Shown one piece after another: positions 18,121 through 26,023 of a stretch of DNA of 64,000 bases; within the stretch, counting starts at the first letter, position 1, and each line of letters begins with the position of its first letter. The position numbers were made by a program, and so were the translations under genes. The stretch covers positions 92,591-156,590 of the forward strand of contig JAILNX010000018.1 of NCBI GenBank assembly GCA_024691085.1, read 5' to 3'. The notes beneath the pieces are model-generated. The model was not told the origin of the DNA. It ran no database searches and saw only the letters and a list, made by a program, of their open reading frames with translations. This DNA comes from Clostridiales bacterium. Lineage in GTDB: Bacteria > Bacillota > Clostridia > Christensenellales > CAG-138.

Positions 18121-19439
18121 AACCGTTAGTAGCAATAGTCGGACGCCCCAACGTGGGCAAATCAACGCTTTTCAACCGTGTGGTCGGCAAGCGCATAGCG
18201 ATAATCGAGGACACTCCCGGCGTGACCCGCGACAGGATCTACGGCGACGCCGAGTGGCTTTCCCATTCGTTCACCGTTATCGACACGGGCGGCATCGAGC
18301 CGGACTCCACCGAGATCATCCCCGCCCAGATGCGGCGCCAGGCCCAGCTCGCCATCGAGACCTCGCACGTCATCATATTCGTCGTTGACGGGCGCGAGGG
18401 GCTGACCTCCGCCGATATGGAGGTCGCCGAAATGCTCCGCCGCTCCAAGAAGCCCATAGTCCTCGCGGTCAACAAGATCGACCACGTCAAATACGAGGAA
18501 GCGGCCTACGATTTCTACTCGCTCGGCATAGGCGAGCCCATCACGATCTCCGCCGGCCAGGGCCTTGGCGTAGGCGATCTTCTGGACGAGGTGGTCAAAT
18601 ACTTCCCTGCCATCGAGGCGGACGAGGAGCGCGAGACGATCTCCATCGCGGTCGTCGGTAAGCCGAACGTAGGCAAATCGAGCCTTGTGAACGCGCTTCT
18701 CGGTCAGGAGCGCACCATCGTTTCGAACATACCCGGCACGACGAGGGACGCAATCGACACGCCATTCACCTATAACGGAAAGGATTACACGCTCATCGAC
18801 ACCGCCGGCATACGCAGGAAGCGCGCCGTCGGCGAGGAGAACGTCGAAAGGTACAGTGTGATAAGGTCGCTTGCCGCCGTAAGGCGCTGCGACGTCGCGC
18901 TCATTGTCGTCGACGCGGAGCAGGGGCTTTCCGAGCAGGACGTCAGGATCGCCGGCTACGTGCACGAGGAGGGCAAGGCGAGCGTTCTTATCATAAACAA
19001 GTGGGACGTTATCGAGAAGGACACGCACACGGTCGAGAAGTTCAAGAAGGATATGCTCACGGATCTCGCGTTCATGAGCTACGTGCCCATGCTCTTCATT
19101 TCGGCGAAGACCGGTCAGCGCGTGAACAGGGTCATGGAGCAGGCGAACGCCGTGCTCGAGGAGTCGAGAAGGCGCATTTCGACCGGCATACTGAACGACG
19201 TCGTCGGCGAAGCGGTAACGATGAGCGAGCCGCCCTTCGTAAAGGGCAGGAAGCTCCGCATATTCTACTCGACGCAGGCGTCGGTCGCCCCGCCCACGTT
19301 CATCATATTCGTGAACGACGCGGAGCTCATGCACTTCTCGTACAGGCGCTATCTTGAGAATTATTTAAGGAAATCGTTCAACATAAACTCCGTGCCGATA
19401 AGGCTCATAATCAGGAACCGAAACGAGGAAGACAAGTAA
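18117..19439 (+). CDS. der: ribosome biogenesis GTPase Der (EngA)
   Basis: Double-domain GTPase that acts in assembly of the 50S ribosomal subunit. It has 440 residues. The first G domain has GRPNVGKSTLF, the DxxG motif in DTGG and NKID; the second has GKPNVGKSSLV, DTAG and NKWD; the C-terminal KH-like domain ends with FNINSVPIRLIIRNR. The start overlaps the DUF512 stop by 4 bp and the stop overlaps the topoisomerase start by 1 bp, so the three genes are translationally coupled. Confidence 0.98.
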   Translation: MKPLVAIVGRPNVGKSTLFNRVVGKRIAIIEDTPGVTRDRIYGDAEWLSHSFTVIDTGGIEPDSTEIIPAQMRRQAQLAIETSHVIIFVVDGREGLTSADMEVAEMLRRSKKPIVLAVNKIDHVKYEEAAYDFYSLGIGEPITISAGQGLGVGDLLDEVVKYFPAIEADEERETISIAVVGKPNVGKSSLVNALLGQERTIVSNIPGTTRDAIDTPFTYNGKDYTLIDTAGIRRKRAVGEENVERYSVIRSLAAVRRCDVALIVVDAEQGLSEQDVRIAGYVHEEGKASVLIINKWDVIEKDTHTVEKFKKDMLTDLAFMSYVPMLFISAKTGQRVNRVMEQANAVLEESRRRISTGILNDVVGEAVTMSEPPFVKGRKLRIFYSTQASVAPPTFIIFVNDAELMHFSYRRYLENYLRKSFNINSVPIRLIIRNRNEEDK

Positions 19440-21394
19440 TGCACGATTATACGGTCAGCGACATAAAAGTTATGGAGGGGCTAGAGGCGGTTCGCGTCCG
19501 CCCCGGCATGTATATCGGCAGCACCGGCTCGAGGGGACTGCACCATCTTCTTTGGGAGATTGTGGACAACTCCGTCGACGAGGCGGCGAACGGCTACGCC
19601 GACACGATCACGGTAACGCTTGAAAGGGACGGCTCCGTTTCCGTAGAGGACAACGGCCGCGGCATACCGGTCGGCATACACGAAAAGCTCGGCGTTTCGG
19701 GCGTTGAGGTCGTGTTCACCCAGCTCCACGCGGGCGGTAAGTTCGGCAACGACAGCTACTCCTACTCGGGCGGTCTGCACGGCGTAGGCGCGAGCGTTGT
19801 CAACGCGCTCTCCGAATGGGTCAAGGTCGAGGTCGCGACCGGCGGAAAGCTCTACGCGATGAGCTTCAAGAGCTTTGAGGACAAGGACGGCATGCATTCG
19901 GGCATTCCCGAGGGGCCGCTTGCGGAGATCGGCCGCACCCGCCGTCAGGGCACGAAGGTCACGTTCATGCCAGACGCCCGCGTGTTCGAGACGGTCGAGA
20001 TGAATTTCGAGATAATCGCAAGGCGCCTCCGTGAGCTCGCGTACCTCAATCGCGGCGTAAGATTCAAGCTTTTTGACCTCCGCGAGAGGGGCAACGCCAA
20101 GGAGCGCGAGTATCATTTCGAGGGCGGCGTATGCGACTTCGTTAAGTACTTGAACGGCGACAAGATACCCCTCTACCCCGAGCCCATCTATATCTCGGGC
20201 AAGAAGGACAATATCGTAGTCGAGATCGCCATGCAGCACTCGGACGGTTATTCCGAGAACGTGTTCTCCTACGTCAACAACATCCCGACGACCGAGGGCG
20301 GCACCCACGAAACGGGCTTCCGCGCGGCGCTCACCAAGGTGATGAACGACTACTGCCGCAGGATAGGCCTTCTTAAGGACAAGGACGCCTCGCTATCCGG
20401 CGAGGATTTCCGCGAGGGACTGACCGCAGTCATATCCTTAAAGATGCAGAACATCCAGTTCGAGGGGCAGACCAAGACGAAGCTCGGCAACACCGAGGCG
20501 CGTCCCGCGGTCGAATGGGTGATGCAGGACAAGCTCCCGCCGATACTCGAGGATCTTAAGAACGCCGAGCTCTCCGCGATGATAGCGGACAAGGCCGTAA
20601 AGGCCGCGAAGGCGCGCGAGGCGGCAAGGAAGGCCAAGAGCATGGCGCGCGAAAAGTCAAAGCTCGAGAACGCGCCGCTCGTCGGCAAGCTTTCAAGCTG
20701 CACCGGCCGCGATCCCAAGCTGAACGAGCTGTTCATAGTCGAGGGCGATTCCGCGGGAGGCAGCGCGAAGCAGGGGCGCGACAGGCGCTTCCAGGCGATA
20801 CTCCCCCTTCGCGGCAAGGTGCTGAACGTTGAAAAAAAGCGCCTTGAGCAGGTGCTTGAAAACGAGGAGCTCCGCTCCCTCATCACCGCTCTCGGCACGG
20901 GCATCGGCGAGGACTTCAATATCGACAACTTGAAGTACGACAAGGTCGTCATACTCTCCGACGCCGACCAGGACGGCGGGCATATACGCGCGCTTCTCCT
21001 CACGTTCTTCTACCGCTACACGAAGGGGCTCATCACCGACGGGCACGTCTATATCGGTCAGCCGCCGCTTTACAAGGTGCAGAAGGGCGACACGGCGGTC
21101 TACTGCCAGGACGACAAGGAGCTTGAGAAGGTCACGAAGGGGCTTAAGGGCTACACCCTTCAGAGGTACAAGGGCCTGGGCGAAATGAATCCCGAGCAGC
21201 TTTGGGAGACGACGATGGACCCGAAGAACAGGACGATGGTGCGCGTCTCGATCGAGGACGCCGCCACGGTCGAGCATCTCGTGACGCTTCTTATGGGCGA
21301 CAAGGTCGCTCCGCGCAAGGAGTACATACAGGAGTTCGCCGATTTCAACAAGAACGACAGCTTCGCCGGAAAAGCCAAACTCGATAATCAGTAA
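19439..21394 (+). CDS. type IIA DNA topoisomerase B subunit (GyrB/ParE)
   Basis: A 651-residue ATPase subunit of gyrase or topoisomerase IV. GHKL ATPase motifs: EIVDNSVDEAANG, EDNGRGIPVG and SGGLHGVGASVVNAL. TOPRIM motifs: EGDSAGGSAKQGRDRRFQA and DADQDGGHIRALLL. C-terminal QRYKGLGEMNPEQLWETTMD. These motifs do not separate GyrB from ParE. No A subunit (gyrA/parC) follows; the next gene is on the other strand. The ATG overlaps the der stop by one base, and the 3' end overlaps the SSB-like gene by 7 bp in convergent orientation. It may be a second B subunit apart from the main gyrB near the origin, which cannot be seen here. Confidence 0.93.
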   Translation: MHDYTVSDIKVMEGLEAVRVRPGMYIGSTGSRGLHHLLWEIVDNSVDEAANGYADTITVTLERDGSVSVEDNGRGIPVGIHEKLGVSGVEVVFTQLHAGGKFGNDSYSYSGGLHGVGASVVNALSEWVKVEVATGGKLYAMSFKSFEDKDGMHSGIPEGPLAEIGRTRRQGTKVTFMPDARVFETVEMNFEIIARRLRELAYLNRGVRFKLFDLRERGNAKEREYHFEGGVCDFVKYLNGDKIPLYPEPIYISGKKDNIVVEIAMQHSDGYSENVFSYVNNIPTTEGGTHETGFRAALTKVMNDYCRRIGLLKDKDASLSGEDFREGLTAVISLKMQNIQFEGQTKTKLGNTEARPAVEWVMQDKLPPILEDLKNAELSAMIADKAVKAAKAREAARKAKSMAREKSKLENAPLVGKLSSCTGRDPKLNELFIVEGDSAGGSAKQGRDRRFQAILPLRGKVLNVEKKRLEQVLENEELRSLITALGTGIGEDFNIDNLKYDKVVILSDADQDGGHIRALLLTFFYRYTKGLITDGHVYIGQPPLYKVQKGDTAVYCQDDKELEKVTKGLKGYTLQRYKGLGEMNPEQLWETTMDPKNRTMVRVSIEDAATVEHLVTLLMGDKVAPRKEYIQEFADFNKNDSFAGKAKLDNQ

Positions 21395-22008
21395 TACGTT
21401 TTCTCGATGGACGCGCAGCTTATTTCATAGGCTGTGCGTTTTTCTTCCTCGCCCGAGTCGAGCTTCTTCACGTACTCGCGGGACTGGAGCCTGCCCGCGA
21501 TCCTCACGGCGTCGCCGGGTCTTAACCTGTCCGCCTCCCTCGCGTTCCTGCCCCACGCTATCGCGGGGAGGATGTAGCGCTTCATAAGTCCGTGGTCCAC
21601 GGCGATGACCACGTCCGCGATCTCCCTCTGAAACGGCGTCGTGCGGTAGATGACGGGCTTCGCGAGGCGTCCCGATATGCGCGTTTCGTTCACGTCCTTT
21701 ATGAAAGGATCGGTCACGTTCTCAGCCTCTTTGGCGAAAACCCTTATGATGAGGTGGTTCCGCCCGTCGAAGAAGCGGCTGTACGACCTTATCTCGCCGC
21801 GGACCATAAGCCTCGCTCCGGCGGTGAGATCCCGTGAGGCAAGGAGCCGCTCCGGGATAGTCACGGGCAGCACGTCCTCGAAGCCCGAGAGCCTCTTTGA
21901 CGCGAGCGAAAGAAGAAAGAAGTTTTCCCCGAGTACGCTGTGATCGAATACGGGCGCCGAGACGACCGTCCCCGCAAGTATTATTTCGTTATTCAAGTCC
22001 TGCATCAT
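21388..22008 (-). CDS. single-stranded DNA-binding protein-like, two OB folds
   Basis: A 206-residue protein with two SSB-like OB domains (about 1-95 and 100-200). The first starts NNEIILAGTVVSAPVFDHSVLGENFFLL, the second NETRISGRLAKPVIYRTTPFQREIADVVIAVD with a following GRNAREADRLRPGDAVRIAGRLQSRE, which is the canonical SSB strand pattern. Normal bacterial SSBs have one OB domain and an acidic DDDIPF-like tail; here the tail is absent and the protein ends EKTYY. A role in DNA replication or repair is inferred from the fold. The start is 22008 or the adjacent ATG at 22005; GGCAGGA is a moderate ribosome binding site. Confidence 0.8.
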   Translation of the reverse strand: MMQDLNNEIILAGTVVSAPVFDHSVLGENFFLLSLASKRLSGFEDVLPVTIPERLLASRDLTAGARLMVRGEIRSYSRFFDGRNHLIIRVFAKEAENVTDPFIKDVNETRISGRLAKPVIYRTTPFQREIADVVIAVDHGLMKRYILPAIAWGRNAREADRLRPGDAVRIAGRLQSREYVKKLDSGEEEKRTAYEISCASIEKTYY

Positions 22009-22018
22009 TTCCTGCCTT

Positions 22019-22045
22019 ATAATGATTTTCTTCTGTAATCATTAT
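22019..22045. promoter_or_regulatory. inverted repeat upstream of SSB-like gene
   Basis: Perfect 9-bp inverted repeat ATAATGATT / AATCATTAT (22019-22027 with 22037-22045) directly before the ribosome binding site. It could be an operator or an mRNA hairpin; which is unknown. Confidence 0.45.
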
Positions 22046-22076
22046 TCGCAGGCAAAACAATTTAGAATCAAAAAAG

Positions 22077-22192
22077 CCTTACGGCTGTCGGAAAACCGCG
22101 TTCGCGATTTTCCGACGTTTATCATTTTTGAACTGCGCATTAAATGCGCGGCCGTTCAAAAAAAGCCGGGATAAACCCGGCTCGGCAGATCG
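22077..22192. repeat. run of four short hairpins between SSB-like and cysteine-rich genes
   Basis: Four inverted repeats in a row: AGCC/GGCT; GTCGGAAAA / TTTTCCGAC; TTTTTGAAC with inner GCGCAT / ATGCGC and GTTCAAAAA; and AGCCGGG / CCCGGCT. The last, read on the minus strand, is followed by seven T and terminates the tkt-lepA-hemW operon. The others resemble stacked terminators or palindromic repeat elements. Confidence 0.6.
22167..22186 (-). terminator. terminator of tkt-lepA-hemW-HAD operon
   Basis: Minus-strand AGCCGGG-TTTAT-CCCGGCT hairpin followed by an uninterrupted T-run, about 10 bp after the stop of the cysteine-rich gene. Confidence 0.85.
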
Positions 22193-22195
22193 TAA

Positions 22196-22405
22196 TCATT
22201 CATTATCGGAGTCTTCGCGGTTCAATAAGAACATCCTCGCGGCGAGGGGATCCTCCTTCATCTCTTTTAACTGCTCCCTTGTTAAGCACGAATCCGTGCC
22301 GAGGCAGTCGCGGCAGCGCGCGAAGCATTCGGGGCAGACGCAGCCGAGGTTCCCGTCCTCGGCCTGGACCATATAGGTCCCGCATTCACGGCACATACAG
22401 CGCAT
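22196..22405 (-). CDS. small cysteine-rich (zinc-ribbon-like) protein
   Basis: A 69-residue protein with nine cysteines, all in the first 40 residues (positions 3, 5, 8, 22, 24, 27, 31, 34, 40), arranged as CRECG ... CVCPECFARCRDC. This suggests one or two zinc knuckles; the rest is a charged helix (REQLKEMKEDPLAARMFLL). It is a real gene: a GAGGTG ribosome binding site sits 5 nt before the ATG, the start is 1 bp after the HAD gene stop, and a terminator follows. I do not recognise the family. As the last gene of an operon with lepA and hemW it could relate to translation or heme/metal handling, which is speculation. Confidence 0.8.
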   Translation of the reverse strand: MRCMCRECGTYMVQAEDGNLGCVCPECFARCRDCLGTDSCLTREQLKEMKEDPLAARMFLLNREDSDNE

Positions 22406-22406
22406 A

Positions 22407-23060
22407 TCACACCTCGAATACTTTCGTAAGAAGGTCGGGCAGCTCGCGGAAGGAGCTCACCCTCATTTCGGCGTCGAAGCCCGAGCCAAACCCGTAGGCG
22501 GCGTGTATGAAGGGGACGCCTGCGTCGCGCGCCGAACGCATATCCCTTTCGGTATCGCCGACGTAGACCGCTTTTTCGAGGCCGTTCCTTTCGATAACGA
22601 GGCGGATGTTCCCCGCCTTGTTGAGGCCCGTGCGTCCGATGCATTCGGTGTCCTTAAAGAACTTCGCCGTCTTGTGGTAGTTAAGAAACGACTCGATATA
22701 GCCGTCCTCGCAGTTCGAGACGATAAAGAGCTCGTAGCTTTTCTCAAGCTCTTCAAGCACCTCGGGGACGCCGTCGTAGAGGACGCCGCCGAATAGATTC
22801 AGCCTGCGGTTCTCCTCGTCGCAGCATTCCTTTAATATCACAGCGCGGCGCTTGGGCTCGATGTCCCTCAGCACCGGCATCGCCTCGCCGATCTCGGGGA
22901 CGGTGCGTCCCATGGTGATGCGCATCATGTCGGGCGTAAGCTCTATGCCGACGCCGTACTTTTTGAACGTGTCGTTCCACGCGATCGCGACCTCGCGGAC
23001 GGAGTTCCAAAGCGTTCCGTCAAGGTCGAAAATAACGCCTGTTTTAAGTGTTTTTTCCAT
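22407..23060 (-). CDS. HAD-superfamily hydrolase, phosphoglycolate phosphatase-like
   Basis: A 217-residue HAD phosphatase of the Gph/PpaX type. Motif I FDLDGTLWNS (nucleophile and acid Asp), motif II IVSNCEDG, motif III lysine near GLNKAGNI, and motif IV VGDTERDMRSARDAG are in order, with an alpha-helical C1 cap between motifs I and II. Substrate not determined; phosphoglycolate or a similar small phosphate ester is typical. It starts 1 bp after the hemW stop and ends 1 bp before the cysteine-rich gene. Confidence 0.92.
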   Translation of the reverse strand: MEKTLKTGVIFDLDGTLWNSVREVAIAWNDTFKKYGVGIELTPDMMRITMGRTVPEIGEAMPVLRDIEPKRRAVILKECCDEENRRLNLFGGVLYDGVPEVLEELEKSYELFIVSNCEDGYIESFLNYHKTAKFFKDTECIGRTGLNKAGNIRLVIERNGLEKAVYVGDTERDMRSARDAGVPFIHAAYGFGSGFDAEMRVSSFRELPDLLTKVFEV

Positions 23061-23061
23061 A

Positions 23062-24204
23062 TTACTGATCCATGAATTTGATAAGTGCCTCGTTCTGAAA
23101 ATCCATGCCCCTTCGGGTCAGCTTAAGCGCGTCGTCCGAAACGGTCATCATCCCGTCGAGCTCGAGCTCCGATATCGCGGGGGCGTACTTGACCGCGGGA
23201 TCTTCTGAGAACCTTTCGATGAACGCCTGACGCGAGAGTCCTTCCGTCTTCCTTAAGCCGAGCATTACGGTCTCGAACATCTCCTCGTCCCGCGGGATCG
23301 CCCGCGTGTTCCTGACCGGGAGCTTATCCTCCCCAAGCTCGCCGATATACTCCTTAAGGTTCTCCGTGTTGTTGAACCTCGTCCACTCGCCGCGGATCCT
23401 GAGCGCAGAATGCGAATTAAGCCCGAGGCCGAGATACTCGCCGTTGTTCCAGTAGTTGAGATTGTGGCGGCATTCAAAGCCGGGAAGCGCGAAATTGCTG
23501 ACCTCGTAGCGATTATAGCCGTTGTTTTCGAGAAGATCGAACCCTGCGTCCTCCATATCCGCGACGGCGTCGGGATCGGGAAGCGAAATCTTCCCCGACT
23601 TCACGCTTTCATAAAGCGGGGTATGCTCCTCGAGTATCAGCGCGTAGGACGAGATGTGCGGGATATTGAGCGAAAAGAGCAGCTTGAGCGTATCGAGATA
23701 ACTCTCCTCAGTCTCACCCGGGAGCCCGTGCATGACGTCGGCGTTTATGTTCGTAAAGCCGACCCTGCGGGCTGTGTCGATCGCACGGAGGAAATCCTCC
23801 TTCGTATGGATCCTGCCTATGCCCTTTAAGACCTTATCGTCCGCGCTCTGGAGCCCTAAGGAAAGGCGGTTCACGCCCGCGGAAAAGAGTTCATTTAGCT
23901 TCTCCTCGTCCGCGGATTCGGGATTCGCCTCCGAGGTGATCTCGGCGTTTTCCTTGATCGTAAAAGCCTTTTTAAGCTCCGAGATCATAGCCGCGAGCCG
24001 TCCGGGTTTGAGCGAGGTGGGAGTTCCGCCGCCCAAAAAGACGGTGTCGAAAACGCGGTCGCGCATGAGCGGCGCGTACTGGCGAATCTCCTTTATGAGC
24101 GCGACGAAGTAAAGATCCTCGGCGGAATAGTCGGGGAAGCTTATAAAGTCGCAGTAGGCGCACTTCTTTTTGCAAAAAGGTATGTGAACGTAAAGTCCCG
24201 GCAT
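23062..24204 (-). CDS. hemW: radical SAM heme chaperone HemW
   Basis: A 380-residue radical SAM protein of the HemW/HemN-like group, a heme chaperone that binds heme and a 4Fe-4S cluster. Cluster ligands Cys11, Cys15 and Cys18 in HIPFCKKKCAYCDF; GGGTPT SAM-binding stretch; and the HemW-specific HNxxYW motif in RHNLNYWNNGEYLGLG. It lacks the extra coproporphyrinogen-oxidase N-terminal features of HemN. The open frame continues 44 codons upstream inside lepA, but [10 protein letters not shown] is the family start; the TGATG junction with lepA supports coupled translation. Confidence 0.94.
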   Translation of the reverse strand: MPGLYVHIPFCKKKCAYCDFISFPDYSAEDLYFVALIKEIRQYAPLMRDRVFDTVFLGGGTPTSLKPGRLAAMISELKKAFTIKENAEITSEANPESADEEKLNELFSAGVNRLSLGLQSADDKVLKGIGRIHTKEDFLRAIDTARRVGFTNINADVMHGLPGETEESYLDTLKLLFSLNIPHISSYALILEEHTPLYESVKSGKISLPDPDAVADMEDAGFDLLENNGYNRYEVSNFALPGFECRHNLNYWNNGEYLGLGLNSHSALRIRGEWTRFNNTENLKEYIGELGEDKLPVRNTRAIPRDEEMFETVMLGLRKTEGLSRQAFIERFSEDPAVKYAPAISELELDGMMTVSDDALKLTRRGMDFQNEALIKFMDQ

Positions 24205-26006
24205 CAGTTGATCCTCAGAACGCTCATGAACGCGTCGGAGGGGACTGCGACCGTGCCGACCTGCCTCATGCGCTTCTTGCCCTCTTTCTGCTTTTCCAAG
24301 AGCTTCTTCTTTCTCGTGATGTCGCCGCCGTAGCACTTGGCGAGGACGTCCTTCCTCACGGCCTTGACGGTCTCCCTGGCGATTATCTTGCCGCCTATCG
24401 CCGCCTGGATGGGGATCTCGAACTGCTGTCTGGGTATAACTTCCTTGAGCTTTTCGGCAACTGCGCGTCCCTTCGCGTACGCCTTATCGCGGTGGACGAC
24501 GGTCGAGAGCGCGTCGCACATCTCGCCGTTAAGGAGGAAGTCGAGCTTCACGAGGTCGCTCTCCATATACTCGCCCAGCTCGTAATCGAACGAGGCGTAG
24601 CCGCGGCTTCTGGATTTCAAGCCGTCGAAGAAGTCGAATATGATCTCGTTAAGAGGCATCTTATAGGTGAGCTTCACCCTCGATTCCTCGATGTAGGTCA
24701 TATCGACGAAGAAGCCGCGCTTGTCCTGGCAGAGCTCCATTATCGAGCCCACGAACTCCGGCGGGGTCATGATATGCGCCGTGACCGTAGGCTCCTCCAT
24801 GCGCATTATCTCCATCGGAGAGGGAAGATTCGACGGGTTGTCGATCATCTTAACGGAGCCGTCGAGCATTACGACGCGGTAGATGACGGAAGGCGCGGTG
24901 GTGACGAGGTCGAGATCGAACTCGCGCTCGAGCCTCTCCTCGGCGATCTCCATGTGTAAAAGGCCCAGGAATCCGCAGCGGAAGCCGTAGCCGAGCGCCT
25001 GGCTGGTCTCCGGCTCGTAGCTGATCGAAGCGTCGTTCAAAATCAGCTTGTCGAGCGCCTCCTTAAGCGCCTCGTAATCCGCGCCGTCGGCGGGATAGAT
25101 GCCGCAGAAGACCATCGGGTTCGCCTGCTTGTAGCCGTGAAGCGGCTCCTTCGCGGGGTTGTCGGCAAGGGTGATGGTGTCGCCGACCTTGGTCTCGGCG
25201 ACGGACTTGATCGAGGCGGAGATATAGCCGACCTCGCCCGCCGTGAGCTCCCTGACGGGGAGCCTCGCGGGGTTGAAAACGCCGACCTCGGTCACGTCGA
25301 ACTCGTTACCCGAGTGCATGAAGCGAATACGGTCGCCGGGCTTCACCGTGCCGTCCACAATGCGGACATAGGACAGAGCGCCCATGTAGTTGTCGTAGAG
25401 GCTGTCGAAAATGAGCGCCTTTAAGGGCGCGTCCGCGTCCCCCTTCGGGGCGGGCACGTCCGAGACGATCTTTTCAAGCACGTCAGCGATATTGAGTCCG
25501 GTCTTCGCCGATATCTTCGGCGCGTCCTCCGCGGGAAGGCCGATTATGTCCTCGATCTCCCTGACGGTATTTTCGATATCCGCCGAAACGAGATCGATCT
25601 TGTTGACGACGGGAATTATCTCGAGGTCGTTGTCGAGCGCGAGATATACGTTCGCGAGCGTCTGCGCCTCGATGCCCTGAGTCGCGTCGACGACGAGGAC
25701 CGCTCCCTCGCATGCGGCAAGGGCGCGGCTGACCTCATAGGTAAAGTCGACGTGGCCCGGAGTGTCGATAAGGTTGAGCATATACGTCTTTCCGTCGCGC
25801 GCCTTATAGAACATCCTTACGGCGGTCGACTTGATCGTGATGCCCCTCTCCCTCTCGATATCCATCGAGTCGAGGAGCTGCTCCTCCATATCCCTCTCGG
25901 CAACGGTCTCGGTAAGCTCCATCAGCCTGTCGGCAAGGGTGGACTTGCCGTGGTCGATGTGCGCGATTATGCAGAAATTTCTTATCAGTTCCTTTGGGAA
26001 TGCCAT
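24204..26006 (-). CDS. lepA: elongation factor 4 (LepA)
   Basis: Ribosomal GTPase that acts in translation under stress and initiation. It has 600 residues, the standard size. G1 [15 protein letters not shown]2/G3 region RERGITIKS and DTPGHVDF, G4 NKIDL; then EF4-specific C-terminal domain ending [27 protein letters not shown]. The lepA-hemW order is common in Bacillota (hemW often follows lepA). It lies 17 bp after tkt with an AAGGAAAC ribosome binding site. Confidence 0.98.
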   Translation of the reverse strand: MAFPKELIRNFCIIAHIDHGKSTLADRLMELTETVAERDMEEQLLDSMDIERERGITIKSTAVRMFYKARDGKTYMLNLIDTPGHVDFTYEVSRALAACEGAVLVVDATQGIEAQTLANVYLALDNDLEIIPVVNKIDLVSADIENTVREIEDIIGLPAEDAPKISAKTGLNIADVLEKIVSDVPAPKGDADAPLKALIFDSLYDNYMGALSYVRIVDGTVKPGDRIRFMHSGNEFDVTEVGVFNPARLPVRELTAGEVGYISASIKSVAETKVGDTITLADNPAKEPLHGYKQANPMVFCGIYPADGADYEALKEALDKLILNDASISYEPETSQALGYGFRCGFLGLLHMEIAEERLEREFDLDLVTTAPSVIYRVVMLDGSVKMIDNPSNLPSPMEIMRMEEPTVTAHIMTPPEFVGSIMELCQDKRGFFVDMTYIEESRVKLTYKMPLNEIIFDFFDGLKSRSRGYASFDYELGEYMESDLVKLDFLLNGEMCDALSTVVHRDKAYAKGRAVAEKLKEVIPRQQFEIPIQAAIGGKIIARETVKAVRKDVLAKCYGGDITRKKKLLEKQKEGKKRMRQVGTVAVPSDAFMSVLRIN

Positions 26007-26023
26007 TTACGTTTCCTTATTTA

